Notes: generated from the sequence alone by a model not told the origin. A stretch of DNA of 11,744 nucleotides from Cyanobacteria bacterium UBA11370 (GCA_003486645.1 DNGI01000164.1:13830-25573); one strand, 5' to 3'; shown: positions 1 to 7,395, numbered from the stretch's first letter. A program made the numbers and translations.

Positions 1-31
1 GGACAAGGGGGACAAGGGGGATAAGGGGGAC
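1..31. repeat. 9-bp G-rich minisatellite (partial array)
   Basis: Three copies of a 9-bp unit ACAAGGGGG (third copy ATAAGGGGG) run from position 3 to 29, and the array seems to start outside the window. G-rich short tandem arrays of this kind are common in intergenic DNA of filamentous cyanobacteria. There is no coding potential. It lies about 110 nt upstream of the Uma2 gene and no function is claimed. Confidence 0.75.
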
Positions 32-143
32 TTTTGGAGAGATTTTAGCTGGTCACTTATTTCCGCCATGCTGCACTAGGCTGATAATTGACTGGTGATA
101 GCTATAGCAACAGAAATTTGTTGGTTGTGGAGGAACTTCTGCC

Positions 144-716
144 ATGACACATACACTTGATAAACCTTCCTCTCAACGATTCATCCACTTTGGGGTGAGT
201 TGGCAACAATTTAAATCTATTCAGGAAGGGTTCTCAAACTCCCCTGGAATTCGACTATTTTATTACAGAGGAGAGGTTGAAATCTTGGCAGTTTCCCAAG
301 ACCATGAAGTCTTCAGTTGTCTGATTGGTATTCTGTTAGCTGAATATTTTGTGGAAAAAGGAATTGAGTTTACCCCTACGGGTAGCTTTACCCAGGAACA
401 GGAAGGGGTAGCCTCAGCACAGGCGGATCAGTCTTACTTTATTGGTAGGTCAGGGAAAACTCCAGACCTCTCTATCGAGGTTGTGTTTACTAGCGGTACT
501 CTCTCCAAGCTGAATCGCTATCGAGAATGGGGAGTACCAGAAGTCTGGTTTTGGGAAGATGGACTCTTGACCCTACATCATCTACGATCAGATGGTTACG
601 AACGAATTTATACATCTGAAATATTACCAGACCTTGATATTGATTTGATGACCCAATGCTTGGTAATGACTTCTAGAGTTGAAGCGGTTAGAGAATTTAG
701 GAAAGGGATAAGTTAA
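144..716 (+). CDS. Uma2 family (DUF820) PD-(D/E)XK nuclease-fold protein
   Basis: This 190-residue protein belongs to the Uma2/DUF820 family, which is greatly expanded in cyanobacteria and has a restriction-endonuclease-like fold; the cellular role is not established. Visible signatures are the early segment RGEVEILAVSQDHE (residues 42-55), the core TPDLSIEVV (106-114) supplying candidate catalytic D108 and E112, K122 after a short loop, and the C-terminal block YREWGVPEVWFWE (126-138). The loop between E112 and the lysine is short (FTSGTLSK), as in the cyanobacterial subgroup with EVVFTSG in place of EVLSPST. Length is normal for the family. The ATG at 144 is supported by TGGAGGAA at 128-135, about 9 nt upstream. 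The gene converges on the glycoside hydrolase, with 51 nt between the stop codons. It has no HIP1 site. Family membership is secure; nuclease activity is inferred. Confidence 0.9.
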   Translation: MTHTLDKPSSQRFIHFGVSWQQFKSIQEGFSNSPGIRLFYYRGEVEILAVSQDHEVFSCLIGILLAEYFVEKGIEFTPTGSFTQEQEGVASAQADQSYFIGRSGKTPDLSIEVVFTSGTLSKLNRYREWGVPEVWFWEDGLLTLHHLRSDGYERIYTSEILPDLDIDLMTQCLVMTSRVEAVREFRKGIS

Positions 717-767
717 TGTGGGTCTAAATTGCCCGATTGAAATCTTCACAAAAACACCCCACTCCCC

Positions 768-3700
768 TTAAACAGGTAACTGACCAAACAACAAATTAGT
801 CCCAAACTCATAAACGGGAATATGAGACGTTATATCTAAATCGGAACCAACACCAAGATTTTGATACGACCAATCATTCGCGGGATTCCAAGCCGATGTT
901 GGTACATAATCCCGAATCCCTAAACGAATTTTCGACTCCTCCCAATAAGATGTACTATTTCCTGGAACAAGTTCGGTTCCGGTAAAATCCACTTTCACAT
1001 AATAGAGATGTTTTTTGGTATCCCACGGTGTTAAACCGCCAACTGTACCGCCTGGGGTATAGTCAGACTGAACATACACATCCTTCGTCGAATATCCGGC
1101 TTTATAAACTTCCGTCAGATCGATAAAATAGCGGAAGGAAAGATCAGAACTACTGCGAGCAGGCCAAGCGGATTGATTGTTAATTTTCGCATGAATGACG
1201 GTATAGCGATCGCTAGCATCACTCACCGCCGCTTCTACAAAAAACTCTTTATCCGGAACGTCTGGAGTTGGGAAATTACTGAGAGGTTGTCCACCAAAAT
1301 CACGATACATTCGAGCTAAAGCACCTGTAAAAGCGGCGTTATAGTCGAGAGTAACTTCATTGGCGAAATAGTCCATTCGGCTATCTGTATAAGCGTTATC
1401 ATCCGGTGCAGTTGGACCACCGACTAAGGCACCATAAAGAGTATGCCGATTATTCCCTAAAGTAGAAATATCACCATTCCAAATACTGTGGGCACCTCTA
1501 TGGTGAGGATTTTGGGGGGAATTATTACCAAACCCTACCATATAAGACCGTTGATTTGGATTTTCACCGAGGATATAACTAATTTGTTGAGTTCCGAAAT
1601 CCGAATACCGATTATTAACATCATTAACGGTATCGCTATAAACAAAGGCAAGAAAAGCCGTATTTGCACTGTATCGTAAGGAACCCCATTCATTCAGCCA
1701 AGCTAATCCTCCGGGAGTGTAAGTCACGCGATCGCCATTTTGATTGCCAACTGTCCAATAGTTCAACCAATCTTCCACATCATTACGATACTGCGCTTTC
1801 CCCGTTTCTTGAGCCAGTAAAACGGCTGCACCATAGGTTTTATCATCCCAATTTTGAGTACCGAGTCCTAAACCGCCAAATTGTTCTTGATAGTAAGTTT
1901 CGGCTTTATTTAAATAGGACGTATTCCCCGTTGCTTTATATAACCAAGCTGCACCCCACATCAGTTCATCATAATAGCCACTGGAAGAATTATAGAATTC
2001 AGCAGCATCAATAATAGAATCTGAATACTTACCTCGATAAGTATCCGCAAAGTTGAAAAGTTGAATCGCGTGTTGGAGTAAAAGATCCGAATAATCCGCG
2101 TCTGTAGACTTAAATAAAATAGAAGCCGCTGCGAGGCTAGCCGCCGCTTCACCTGCTAAGTCAGAACCGGGGTTATCTGCATCTATTTTAAAGGCGGGTC
2201 GCTCCATCTTCATCAGTTCGGGCGCACCCCAGAAGTCATGATCGGTATTTCCGTCTCCGACTTGTCCCCAAAATTCATTCGGTGCGGTATGGGCTTTTAA
2301 GATATAGTCTGTTCCCCATTTAACTGCATCTAAAATATAAGGAAGTTGACCGCTTTGAGCGTAAGCATCGTAATATTCAATTGCCCCCCAACCTAACAGA
2401 GTCATTGAAGATGCCATGGGGAAACCAAACTTTACATGATCGCCTGCATCGTAGTATCCTCCGGTTAGGTCAAGACCCACATCTGCCCCATCATTTAAGC
2501 CTGAATCTCCCCGCCAAGTAACTCGGTTCGTATCCGGTAAATCCCCAGATCGTTGAGCTTCATAAAATAAGATAGACTTTTGAAGTGCTTCGCCATAATT
2601 GAAGTGGGATTGATAGATCGTTTTGGCGATCGCATTACTGGTTCCCCCATCTCCATCGGTTAAAACAAAACTGACAGTTCGTTTAGCGGTTGATGCGGTA
2701 GCGGAGATATTGTCATAGGTAATAGTCTGCATTAAGGCTTGGGTAGCCGTAGTTGTGGCATTATTATTGAAGGTAATGATTAAGGGTGTAAAACCATCAT
2801 TCCCTCCGCTAAAAGTACCAATAATTTGCCCGCCATAGGTGACAGTATTACCCGATATTCCAATTAACCCCGCCTCGGTTCCTTGGTTGCGAATGTGTAG
2901 GCGATCGCCACTACTGCCATTGGCTGTAAACTGTACGGTTAGAGTGCCATTTTCTAAGTTCGTTGAGTCGATATCGCTAACTGTGGCACTACTATTAATG
3001 ATTACGGCTTCAGTATTATTGATGTAGGAAACGTGGTTATTTGACAGACTGATAGTAGGCGCATCATTGACGGGGTTAATGGTAATGTTGAAGGTGCGGT
3101 TGAGGGTATGAACTCCATCAGATACCCTAAAGTCAAAACTATCATTGGTTGTTTCACTATCGTTATGTTGGTAAGCGATTAAACCATTATTTAAATCCGC
3201 TTGAGTAAAGGTTTGACCGATACTTAGCGCGATTCCATTTCGGAAGAGAATTCCATTCGTTGGTAGGCTATCCAGGGTATAAATTAAGTCTGCGGCTGTG
3301 GTTTCAGCATCGGTAGTTTGTAATAGAGTATTTGTGAGGGTTGTTAATGTACCTTCATCGAGGATTAAATCTGTGTTAGTTACGACAATAGGTACATCGT
3401 TGACTGGATTTACACGGATATTGAAAGTACGATTAAGAGTATGAACGCCATCGGATACCCTGAAGTTGAAACGATCACTAGTTGTCTCACTATCGTTATG
3501 TTGGTAAGTAATTAAACCATTATTAAGATCGGCTTGCGTGAAAGTTTGGCCAAGACTTAAGGCAATCCCATTTCGGAAGATAATTCCATTCGTGGGGATA
3601 CTATTTAAGGTATAGGTTAACTGAGTTGCTGTATTATTGAGATCGGTCGTTTGTAACAGGCTATTGGTAATCGTTGATTGTGTTCCTTCATTCAGAGTTA

Positions 3701-4433
3701 AACCACTATTGGTTGCAACAATCGGTGCAGGGTTAACGGACAGATTCAGGTTATACTTGGTGTTAATACTCCCAGACGGATACACCCGTACATAATAAGT
3801 CCCTGCTGCCAAATTACTCAGATTAATGGTTTCTGAAGTTCTGCCTGTATTGGCTGATGTTCTCAGAATCTCTCCAGTATCAATGATGCCATTTCTATTC
3901 GCATCATAAATTAGCTGAACATTCGCATTCGCACTCAATCCGTTCAGCAATACGTTAACACTTGCTGTATTACTTAGGTTAAAACGATAGTAGTCATTCG
4001 GATCACTTTTCCCGATATAATCGTTATAAGTCCCAGTCCCAATTAGATTTCCTAAATTACGACTTTTACTGAGAGTATTTCCAGCCGAATCAGTAATAGC
4101 GGATAGGTTTAGTTTGTAGTTAGTATTCCCACTCTGTCGGTAAGTTCGGATGTAATAGGTGCCAATTTCTAAGGTTGTAGCAATCGATTCAGCACTTTTA
4201 CCACTCTTCGCCGAACGTAGAATAACTTTACCTTTACTATTGAGCAGTTCAATATTGGCATTTGCCGTTAAACCTGTTAGAGACAGATCAAAACTGCTGC
4301 GAGTTGTGAGATCGAATTTATAGTAATCCGTAGTGTCAGAACTTCCCACCCAATCTTTGTAAGTCCCGACTTGAGAGGTAAGGCGGATCTTTTTGGCTCG
4401 ACTGAGACTATTTCCTGCATAATCAGTTGGCAT
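768..4433 (-). CDS. Multidomain family-9 glycoside hydrolase (endoglucanase-like) with CBM3-type C-terminus
   Basis: This 1,221-residue protein probably cleaves beta-1,4-glucan. Domains: two PPC-like beta-sandwiches (about 4-112 and 116-234), the second containing a canonical EF-hand-like calcium loop (DANRNGIIDTGE, 177-188); two near-identical CSPG/cadherin-like repeats (about 237-343 and 346-455, period 111); another beta-sandwich ending in VSFVLTDGDGGTS (about 457-606); a GH9 (alpha/alpha)6 domain (about 608-1047); and a CBM3c-like module (about 1060-1215, with FFVEAAVSD, SAWPAR and LSFRYFIDL). GH9 residues are intact: the DAGD motif (662-665) with base/nucleophile aspartates, NPHHRGAH (975-982), and D1017, D1021 and acid E1026 in NEVTLDYNAAF. 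The N-terminus (MPTDYAGNSLSRAKKI) has no Sec signal peptide, so the export route is unclear. ATG at 4433 has only a weak ribosome site. GH9 followed by CBM3c is known from clostridial and actinobacterial processive endoglucanases; the substrate here could be the cell's own cellulose-like sheath or external plant/algal material. Confidence 0.93.
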   Translation of the reverse strand: MPTDYAGNSLSRAKKIRLTSQVGTYKDWVGSSDTTDYYKFDLTTRSSFDLSLTGLTANANIELLNSKGKVILRSAKSGKSAESIATTLEIGTYYIRTYRQSGNTNYKLNLSAITDSAGNTLSKSRNLGNLIGTGTYNDYIGKSDPNDYYRFNLSNTASVNVLLNGLSANANVQLIYDANRNGIIDTGEILRTSANTGRTSETINLSNLAAGTYYVRVYPSGSINTKYNLNLSVNPAPIVATNSGLTLNEGTQSTITNSLLQTTDLNNTATQLTYTLNSIPTNGIIFRNGIALSLGQTFTQADLNNGLITYQHNDSETTSDRFNFRVSDGVHTLNRTFNIRVNPVNDVPIVVTNTDLILDEGTLTTLTNTLLQTTDAETTAADLIYTLDSLPTNGILFRNGIALSIGQTFTQADLNNGLIAYQHNDSETTNDSFDFRVSDGVHTLNRTFNITINPVNDAPTISLSNNHVSYINNTEAVIINSSATVSDIDSTNLENGTLTVQFTANGSSGDRLHIRNQGTEAGLIGISGNTVTYGGQIIGTFSGGNDGFTPLIITFNNNATTTATQALMQTITYDNISATASTAKRTVSFVLTDGDGGTSNAIAKTIYQSHFNYGEALQKSILFYEAQRSGDLPDTNRVTWRGDSGLNDGADVGLDLTGGYYDAGDHVKFGFPMASSMTLLGWGAIEYYDAYAQSGQLPYILDAVKWGTDYILKAHTAPNEFWGQVGDGNTDHDFWGAPELMKMERPAFKIDADNPGSDLAGEAAASLAAASILFKSTDADYSDLLLQHAIQLFNFADTYRGKYSDSIIDAAEFYNSSSGYYDELMWGAAWLYKATGNTSYLNKAETYYQEQFGGLGLGTQNWDDKTYGAAVLLAQETGKAQYRNDVEDWLNYWTVGNQNGDRVTYTPGGLAWLNEWGSLRYSANTAFLAFVYSDTVNDVNNRYSDFGTQQISYILGENPNQRSYMVGFGNNSPQNPHHRGAHSIWNGDISTLGNNRHTLYGALVGGPTAPDDNAYTDSRMDYFANEVTLDYNAAFTGALARMYRDFGGQPLSNFPTPDVPDKEFFVEAAVSDASDRYTVIHAKINNQSAWPARSSSDLSFRYFIDLTEVYKAGYSTKDVYVQSDYTPGGTVGGLTPWDTKKHLYYVKVDFTGTELVPGNSTSYWEESKIRLGIRDYVPTSAWNPANDWSYQNLGVGSDLDITSHIPVYEFGTNLLFGQLPV
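3069..3725 (-). repeat. Tandem duplication encoding two CSPG/cadherin-like repeats in the GH9 protein
   Basis: Two copies of a 333-nt (111-codon) unit lie head to tail inside the GH9 gene. The encoded copies share long stretches such as GQTFTQADLNNGLI, YQHNDSETT and RVSDGVHTLNRTFNI with only scattered substitutions. The DNA copies are also clearly similar, as seen around 3090-3135 and 3420-3465. The sequence pattern (SLPTNG, RNGIAL, TFTQADL, Y-HNDSETTSD, F-VSDG) matches the CSPG/Cadherin_3 repeat of bacterial extracellular proteins. A recent in-frame duplication is the simplest explanation. Confidence 0.85.
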
Positions 4434-4860
4434 ATAGTTCTACTATCTATTTATTCGTGGTGCAGGCAATACTATCTAAAATTCTTACAGATACATTGGG
4501 TAATTACAAGCCAATAAACCCAGCTTTACTAAAACATTATAATTCTTGGTAAAGTAAATAGAGTGAATTTAATAAATGAACAAAAACAGCAATCCGGATA
4601 TTTCTTAAAAAAAGAGATTCAATAAAAGATTATGCCCAAGATAACGTTAATGATCACCAACCTAGCCATTAAATTAAAATAAATAAAAATTAGACTTTTC
4701 AATTCAGAAAATAAAATTACAACTGTTGAAGTCAGTCAAGCGGTCAAAATTGGAACCCTAACTAAAAAAAGTCCGGAACACCCTCACACTAGGATAGAAA
4801 AGCTATAGCATAAGCCGACAGTGGTGTTTTTCTGTCCATCGGTACGTTTAAAATTAAATA
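4434..4860. other. AT-rich divergent intergenic region (GH9 / gatD)
   Basis: This is 427 nt without a credible gene. It separates the reverse-strand GH9 gene from the forward-strand gatD and so must hold both 5' regions. A consensus -10 box for the reverse strand (TATAAT) reads from 4541 down to 4536, about 100 nt before the GH9 start, but no good -35 box lies at the right distance. It sits in the loop of a dyad at 4524-4554. For gatD I see no convincing promoter pair: the sequence AGGATAG at 4791-4797 is only -10-like. The 10-mer AGCTATAGCA at 4801-4810 also occurs upstream of the Uma2 gene (100-109). Confidence 0.6.
4524..4554. promoter_or_regulatory. Dyad surrounding the candidate GH9 -10 box
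   Basis: CTTTACTAA (4524-4532) and TTGGTAAAG (4546-4554) form a 9-bp inverted repeat with one G-U pair and a 13-nt centre. The centre contains a perfect TATAAT on the reverse strand (4541 to 4536). The position suits an operator for the GH9 promoter, though it could also be a chance palindrome in AT-rich DNA. No regulator is identified. Confidence 0.3.
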
Positions 4861-5685
4861 ATGCTTATGAATCCCGAACAACTAGAACTAACAATTGGCT
4901 GGCTTTACCCGACCCTGATGAGTACTTACGGCGATCGCGGAAATGCGATATGCTTGCAAAAACGTGCCCAATGGCGAGGGATTATAGTACAAATACTCCC
5001 CCTTGACCAGCAAACCCCTGCTGAGGTTATCCGACAAGCGGATATCTTTGTCGGCGGTGGGGCGCAAGATCGACAGCAAGAAATCGTCATGCGAGACTTG
5101 CGAGGTGCAAAAGCAGAGATATTACGTGAGAAAATTGAAATGGGGACACCCGGAGTATTTACCTGCGGTTCGCCCCAACTCCTAGGTCATTACTACGAAC
5201 CGGCTTTAGGTCAACGGATTGAAGGGTTGGGGTTGTTAGATTTTGTGAGCAAACACCCAGGTCCCGATGCCCGTCGTTGTATTGGGAATGTGGTATTTGA
5301 GCTAACTGCATCCCCGTTAGCCGAAGAGTTAGAAACCATGGTGGGAACTAAACCCATTGTAATTGGTTTTGAAAATCATGGGGGTCGCACCTATCTAGGG
5401 AAGGTTGCACCGTTGGGTCGAGTGGTGAAAGGATACGGGAATAATGGGGAAGATGGGACGGAAGGGGCATTTTATCGAAATGCGATCGCCACTTATTCTC
5501 ATGGCCCGTTGTTACCCAAAAATCCCTTTATCGCGGATTGGCTGATTCAAAAGGCTCTCACTCAAAAATATCAAACTTCTGTATCGTTGTCACCCCTAGA
5601 TGATAGATTAGCTCAACAAGCGCGAACAGCCATGTTTAAACGCCTAGATCTAACCAACCTGAGTCAAGAACCCGTAAACTATTGA
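4861..5685 (+). CDS. gatD: GatD-like type 1 glutamine amidotransferase (lipid II isoglutaminyl synthase subunit)
   Basis: This 274-residue cytoplasmic protein belongs to the CobB/CobQ-like class I glutamine amidotransferases, GatD branch. In Gram-positive bacteria GatD releases ammonia from glutamine and passes it to MurT, which amidates the D-glutamate of lipid II. Features: N-terminal ELTIGWLYPTLMSTYGDRGN (9-28); VGGGAQDRQQ (64-73); nucleophile C102 in GVFTCGSPQLLGHYY; R138/R139 in the GPDARRCIGN segment, at the place of the glutamine-binding arginine; GFENHGGRTYLG (169-180); and catalytic H214 in ATYSHGPLLPKNP. It is slightly longer than S. aureus GatD because of a C-terminal tail. ATG 4861 and ATG 4867 (two codons later) are both possible, and neither has a clear ribosome site. 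No murT lies in the window: the upstream gene is the divergent GH9. HIP1 sites occur at 4931 and 5482. The GatD family call is strong; peptidoglycan amidation in this organism is inferred. Confidence 0.88.
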   Translation: MLMNPEQLELTIGWLYPTLMSTYGDRGNAICLQKRAQWRGIIVQILPLDQQTPAEVIRQADIFVGGGAQDRQQEIVMRDLRGAKAEILREKIEMGTPGVFTCGSPQLLGHYYEPALGQRIEGLGLLDFVSKHPGPDARRCIGNVVFELTASPLAEELETMVGTKPIVIGFENHGGRTYLGKVAPLGRVVKGYGNNGEDGTEGAFYRNAIATYSHGPLLPKNPFIADWLIQKALTQKYQTSVSLSPLDDRLAQQARTAMFKRLDLTNLSQEPVNY

Positions 5686-5768
5686 GATGGATGACTCTCA
5701 GGATCAGTTATTTGTCATTGGTTATCTCTAACAAATGTAGAGGCTTGCTTCGGCTTCCCGATGACCGA

Positions 5769-5797
5769 TCAACAGCAATCATTCCTATTATTATAAG
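5769..5797 (+). promoter_or_regulatory. Candidate sigma70-type promoter of the membrane-anchored HTH gene
   Basis: TCAACA (5769-5774, 4 of 6 against TTGACA) is separated by 17 nt from TATAAG (5792-5797, 5 of 6 against TATAAT). Transcription would start about 25 nt before the ATG at 5831. Overlapping TATTAT hexamers at 5786 and 5789 could serve as alternative -10 boxes. This is a pattern match only. Confidence 0.35.
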
Positions 5798-5830
5798 AGT
5801 TCGCCATAAGGTAAATTTGTAAGCAGGGAT

Positions 5831-6634
5831 ATGACTGGAAAAGTAATCGATAGCAGTGCCAGAGGCATTCTTGTTCTCCTACTCCCCATCGCCTTTTTAT
5901 GCGTTCTACTGTTTAAGGCTTGGCCTTATCTGTTAGCACTGTTGGTTATCGCTATTAGTTTGACAATTTGGCAGCACTATCAATGGCTACAGTGGAGTAA
6001 GCAAGTCAATCCCTTTTTTAATCTGCTTATTAAAGAAAATCAGGGTTGCTTGACCCCCTTAGATTTATCATTGAAAGCCAATATTTCTGGGTCAGCCGCG
6101 CAGCGATTCTTAGATAGAAAAGCCGAAGAATTCGGGGCTAAACGTCGCGTCTACGATGATAAAGGTACAGTGTATTACTTTCTGACCGCTAGCGCTTTGG
6201 GCAGTATTTTTGAAAGTAGTGAACCTTTGCGAGAACCTGAGTATGAATCGTTAACCAATCAAGCACCGAGGCTAATTCAATTGTTAACTGAAATGGAGTC
6301 GGAGGAGTTTGAGGATAGTGGATTAACCGATGACGTTGAAGAAGAAACAGATGACGTTGAGGATGAAGACGAACCGTTCCCACAACCCTTTAAAAACTTA
6401 GGGAAATTGTTCGATGATGACCAAGACATTCCACAAAAAGAAGAGAAGATTGTTCAATCGTTGATTCAAGCCGAACTAGCGAAACGACTTGACGTTCATC
6501 CCAGTACAATTGGCAAGCATAAATCCGATCCAGATTTCCCAGAATGGAGTCAAAGTAAAGATCCAGAGGGAATTGCTTGGAAATATTCACGTAGAAGGAG
6601 AGAGTTTTTACCCGTCCAAAAAAAGTCGTCCTAG
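5831..6634 (+). CDS. Membrane-anchored protein with two helix-turn-helix-like segments, function unknown
   Basis: I do not recognise a named gene for this 267-residue protein. Residues 12-28 and 31-47 are two closely spaced hydrophobic segments, likely a membrane hairpin. Residues about 60-127 look like a winged helix found in cyanobacterial hypotheticals: an FFNLLIKENQGCLTPLDLSL helix pair, a second helix with AAQRFLDRKAEEFGA, then a beta strand VYYFL. Residues 155-205 are strongly acidic, with the small internal repeat DDVEEETDDVEDEDE (167-181). Residues 207-256 form a second HTH-like unit (SLIQAELAKRLDVHPSTIGK) followed by DPEGIAWKYS and a basic RRRR tail. The start is ATG 5831 with a weak, closely spaced AGGGA. 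It lies 145 nt after gatD, with its own candidate promoter. A membrane-tethered DNA- or protein-binding role is plausible but unproven. Confidence 0.75.
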   Translation: MTGKVIDSSARGILVLLLPIAFLCVLLFKAWPYLLALLVIAISLTIWQHYQWLQWSKQVNPFFNLLIKENQGCLTPLDLSLKANISGSAAQRFLDRKAEEFGAKRRVYDDKGTVYYFLTASALGSIFESSEPLREPEYESLTNQAPRLIQLLTEMESEEFEDSGLTDDVEEETDDVEDEDEPFPQPFKNLGKLFDDDQDIPQKEEKIVQSLIQAELAKRLDVHPSTIGKHKSDPDFPEWSQSKDPEGIAWKYSRRRREFLPVQKKSS

Positions 6635-6660
6635 ATAGTGATATAGCATTTCTCAAAATG

Positions 6661-6687
6661 GTATTTTTTTCTAGTCTAGAAAAATAC
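6661..6687. terminator. Stem-loop with U-rich arms, possible terminator
   Basis: GTATTTTTTTCTAG (6661-6674) and CTAGAAAAATAC (6676-6687) are inverted complements apart from two extra T residues in the left arm. It lies 27 nt after the stop of the membrane-anchored HTH gene. The stem is AT-rich and lacks a G+C core or a U-tract immediately after it, so termination is only a possibility; protein binding is an alternative. Confidence 0.35.
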
Positions 6688-6777
6688 TCAAAGCGTTTTC
6701 CTAGCTTTCCCCTTTCGCCGTTCCCCTTTTACCTATAAAATAAGCGATTCAGGCTTCACAGTAATTGGGTGATAACC

Positions 6778-7239
6778 ATGAAAATCCAACATCTCATTCC
6801 GTCTACCCTCATTCTTATTAGCAGTACGACACTCCAAATTGCTGCCACTGCCAGACCCCTTGATCAAGCGGAGTTGTGGGTAAACTATCAGTTAGAAGTT
6901 GTCATTGACTCTCAGAACCAACAAGGGTATCAACTGATGTTTCCGCGCACTGTAGCTAGGTTAGCACGCGGCGCACAAGCACCGAAGACGGTATTGCTTT
7001 CTCCGAGTCGAGAGTATAGTTTTGTGGCGGTGTGTGACGAGAGTTGCAATGATGTAGACCTAATCGTTAAAGATACAAGGGGAAAAATCGTCGCCTCTGA
7101 TGTTTCTGATTATGCGATCGCAGTAGTTCCGTTTGTGCCACCCTCGGAAGATCGGTATGAGATTAATGTGAAAATGACCAAATGTTCGGTTAGAAATTGT
7201 AACTTTGGTTTGGGGGTATTTGTGAAGTCGAATAACTAA
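6778..7239 (+). CDS. Small secreted protein with four cysteines, function unknown
   Basis: A 153-residue protein begins with a typical Sec signal peptide: basic MK, a hydrophobic run (LILISSTTLQIAATA), and a likely cleavage after A25. The mature part is about 128 residues and probably all-beta. The block SPSREYSFVAVCDESCNDVDLIVKD resembles cyanobacterial periplasmic or outer-surface proteins with a PPC-like fold that contain VCD-x-x-C. Four cysteines (86, 90, 136, 141) form two close pairs, suggesting disulfides or metal binding outside the cytoplasm. I chose the ATG at 6778 over the in-frame GTG at 6769 because it gives a normal signal peptide and has GGTGAT about 5 nt upstream. A -10-like TATAAA lies at 6734-6739 without a clear -35. 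HIP1 occurs at 7114. It is followed by a strong terminator, so it is probably monocistronic. No specific function can be assigned. Confidence 0.8.
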   Translation: MKIQHLIPSTLILISSTTLQIAATARPLDQAELWVNYQLEVVIDSQNQQGYQLMFPRTVARLARGAQAPKTVLLSPSREYSFVAVCDESCNDVDLIVKDTRGKIVASDVSDYAIAVVPFVPPSEDRYEINVKMTKCSVRNCNFGLGVFVKSNN

Positions 7240-7275
7240 TTCTGCCTGATGGGTGGATGACGTGTTGTCACTTTC

Positions 7276-7320
7276 AAAATGTTGAATGTTGGATTAATTC
7301 AAGATTCAACATTTTTGTTT
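7276..7320 (+). terminator. Intrinsic-type terminator after the small secreted protein gene
   Basis: A perfect 12-bp inverted repeat, AAAATGTTGAAT (7276-7287) and ATTCAACATTTT (7304-7315), encloses a 16-nt loop, and the right arm runs into TTTTTGTTT. It lies 36 nt after the stop codon. The stem is A/T-rich, so strength is uncertain, and the symmetric A/T flanks would allow action on either strand. Confidence 0.65.
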
Positions 7321-7354
7321 AACTGCCTAGGGCTTTGATTTGTTCAGTTGGCGC

Positions 7355-7383
7355 TTGATAGCAAGCAACAACTCCTGTATTAT
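7355..7383 (+). promoter_or_regulatory. Sigma70-type promoter of the methyltransferase gene
   Basis: TTGATA (7355-7360, 5 of 6 against TTGACA) is followed after exactly 17 nt by TATTAT (7378-7383, 5 of 6 against TATAAT). Transcription would start near 7390, giving a leader of about 20 nt before ATG 7410. A second perfect TATAAT occurs at 7395-7400 but has no -35 box at normal spacing. This is the best promoter match I found in the window. Confidence 0.55.
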
Positions 7384-7395
7384 TTTCACATATCT

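Noticed and set aside
1488..2152. Open frames of 60-116 codons on both strands within the GH9 gene
   Set aside because: They overlap a catalytic domain whose conserved residues are all in the long reverse frame; the short peptides have no recognisable features.
4821..5185. Short open frames overlapping gatD in other frames
   Set aside because: GatD motifs run continuously in the main frame and the alternatives have no ribosome site or recognisable sequence.
6390..6656. Reverse-strand frame of 88 codons opposite the membrane-anchored protein gene
   Set aside because: It spans the antisense of the acidic linker and HTH-like region, with no independent support.
6706..6730. Repeated TTTCCCCTTT pyrimidine tract before the secreted protein gene
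   Set aside because: Only two imperfect copies; pyrimidine-rich spacers like this are frequent in cyanobacteria and no function can be argued.
6769..6771. GTG start for the small secreted protein
   Set aside because: The ATG three codons later gives a normal signal peptide and a better spaced ribosome-binding sequence.
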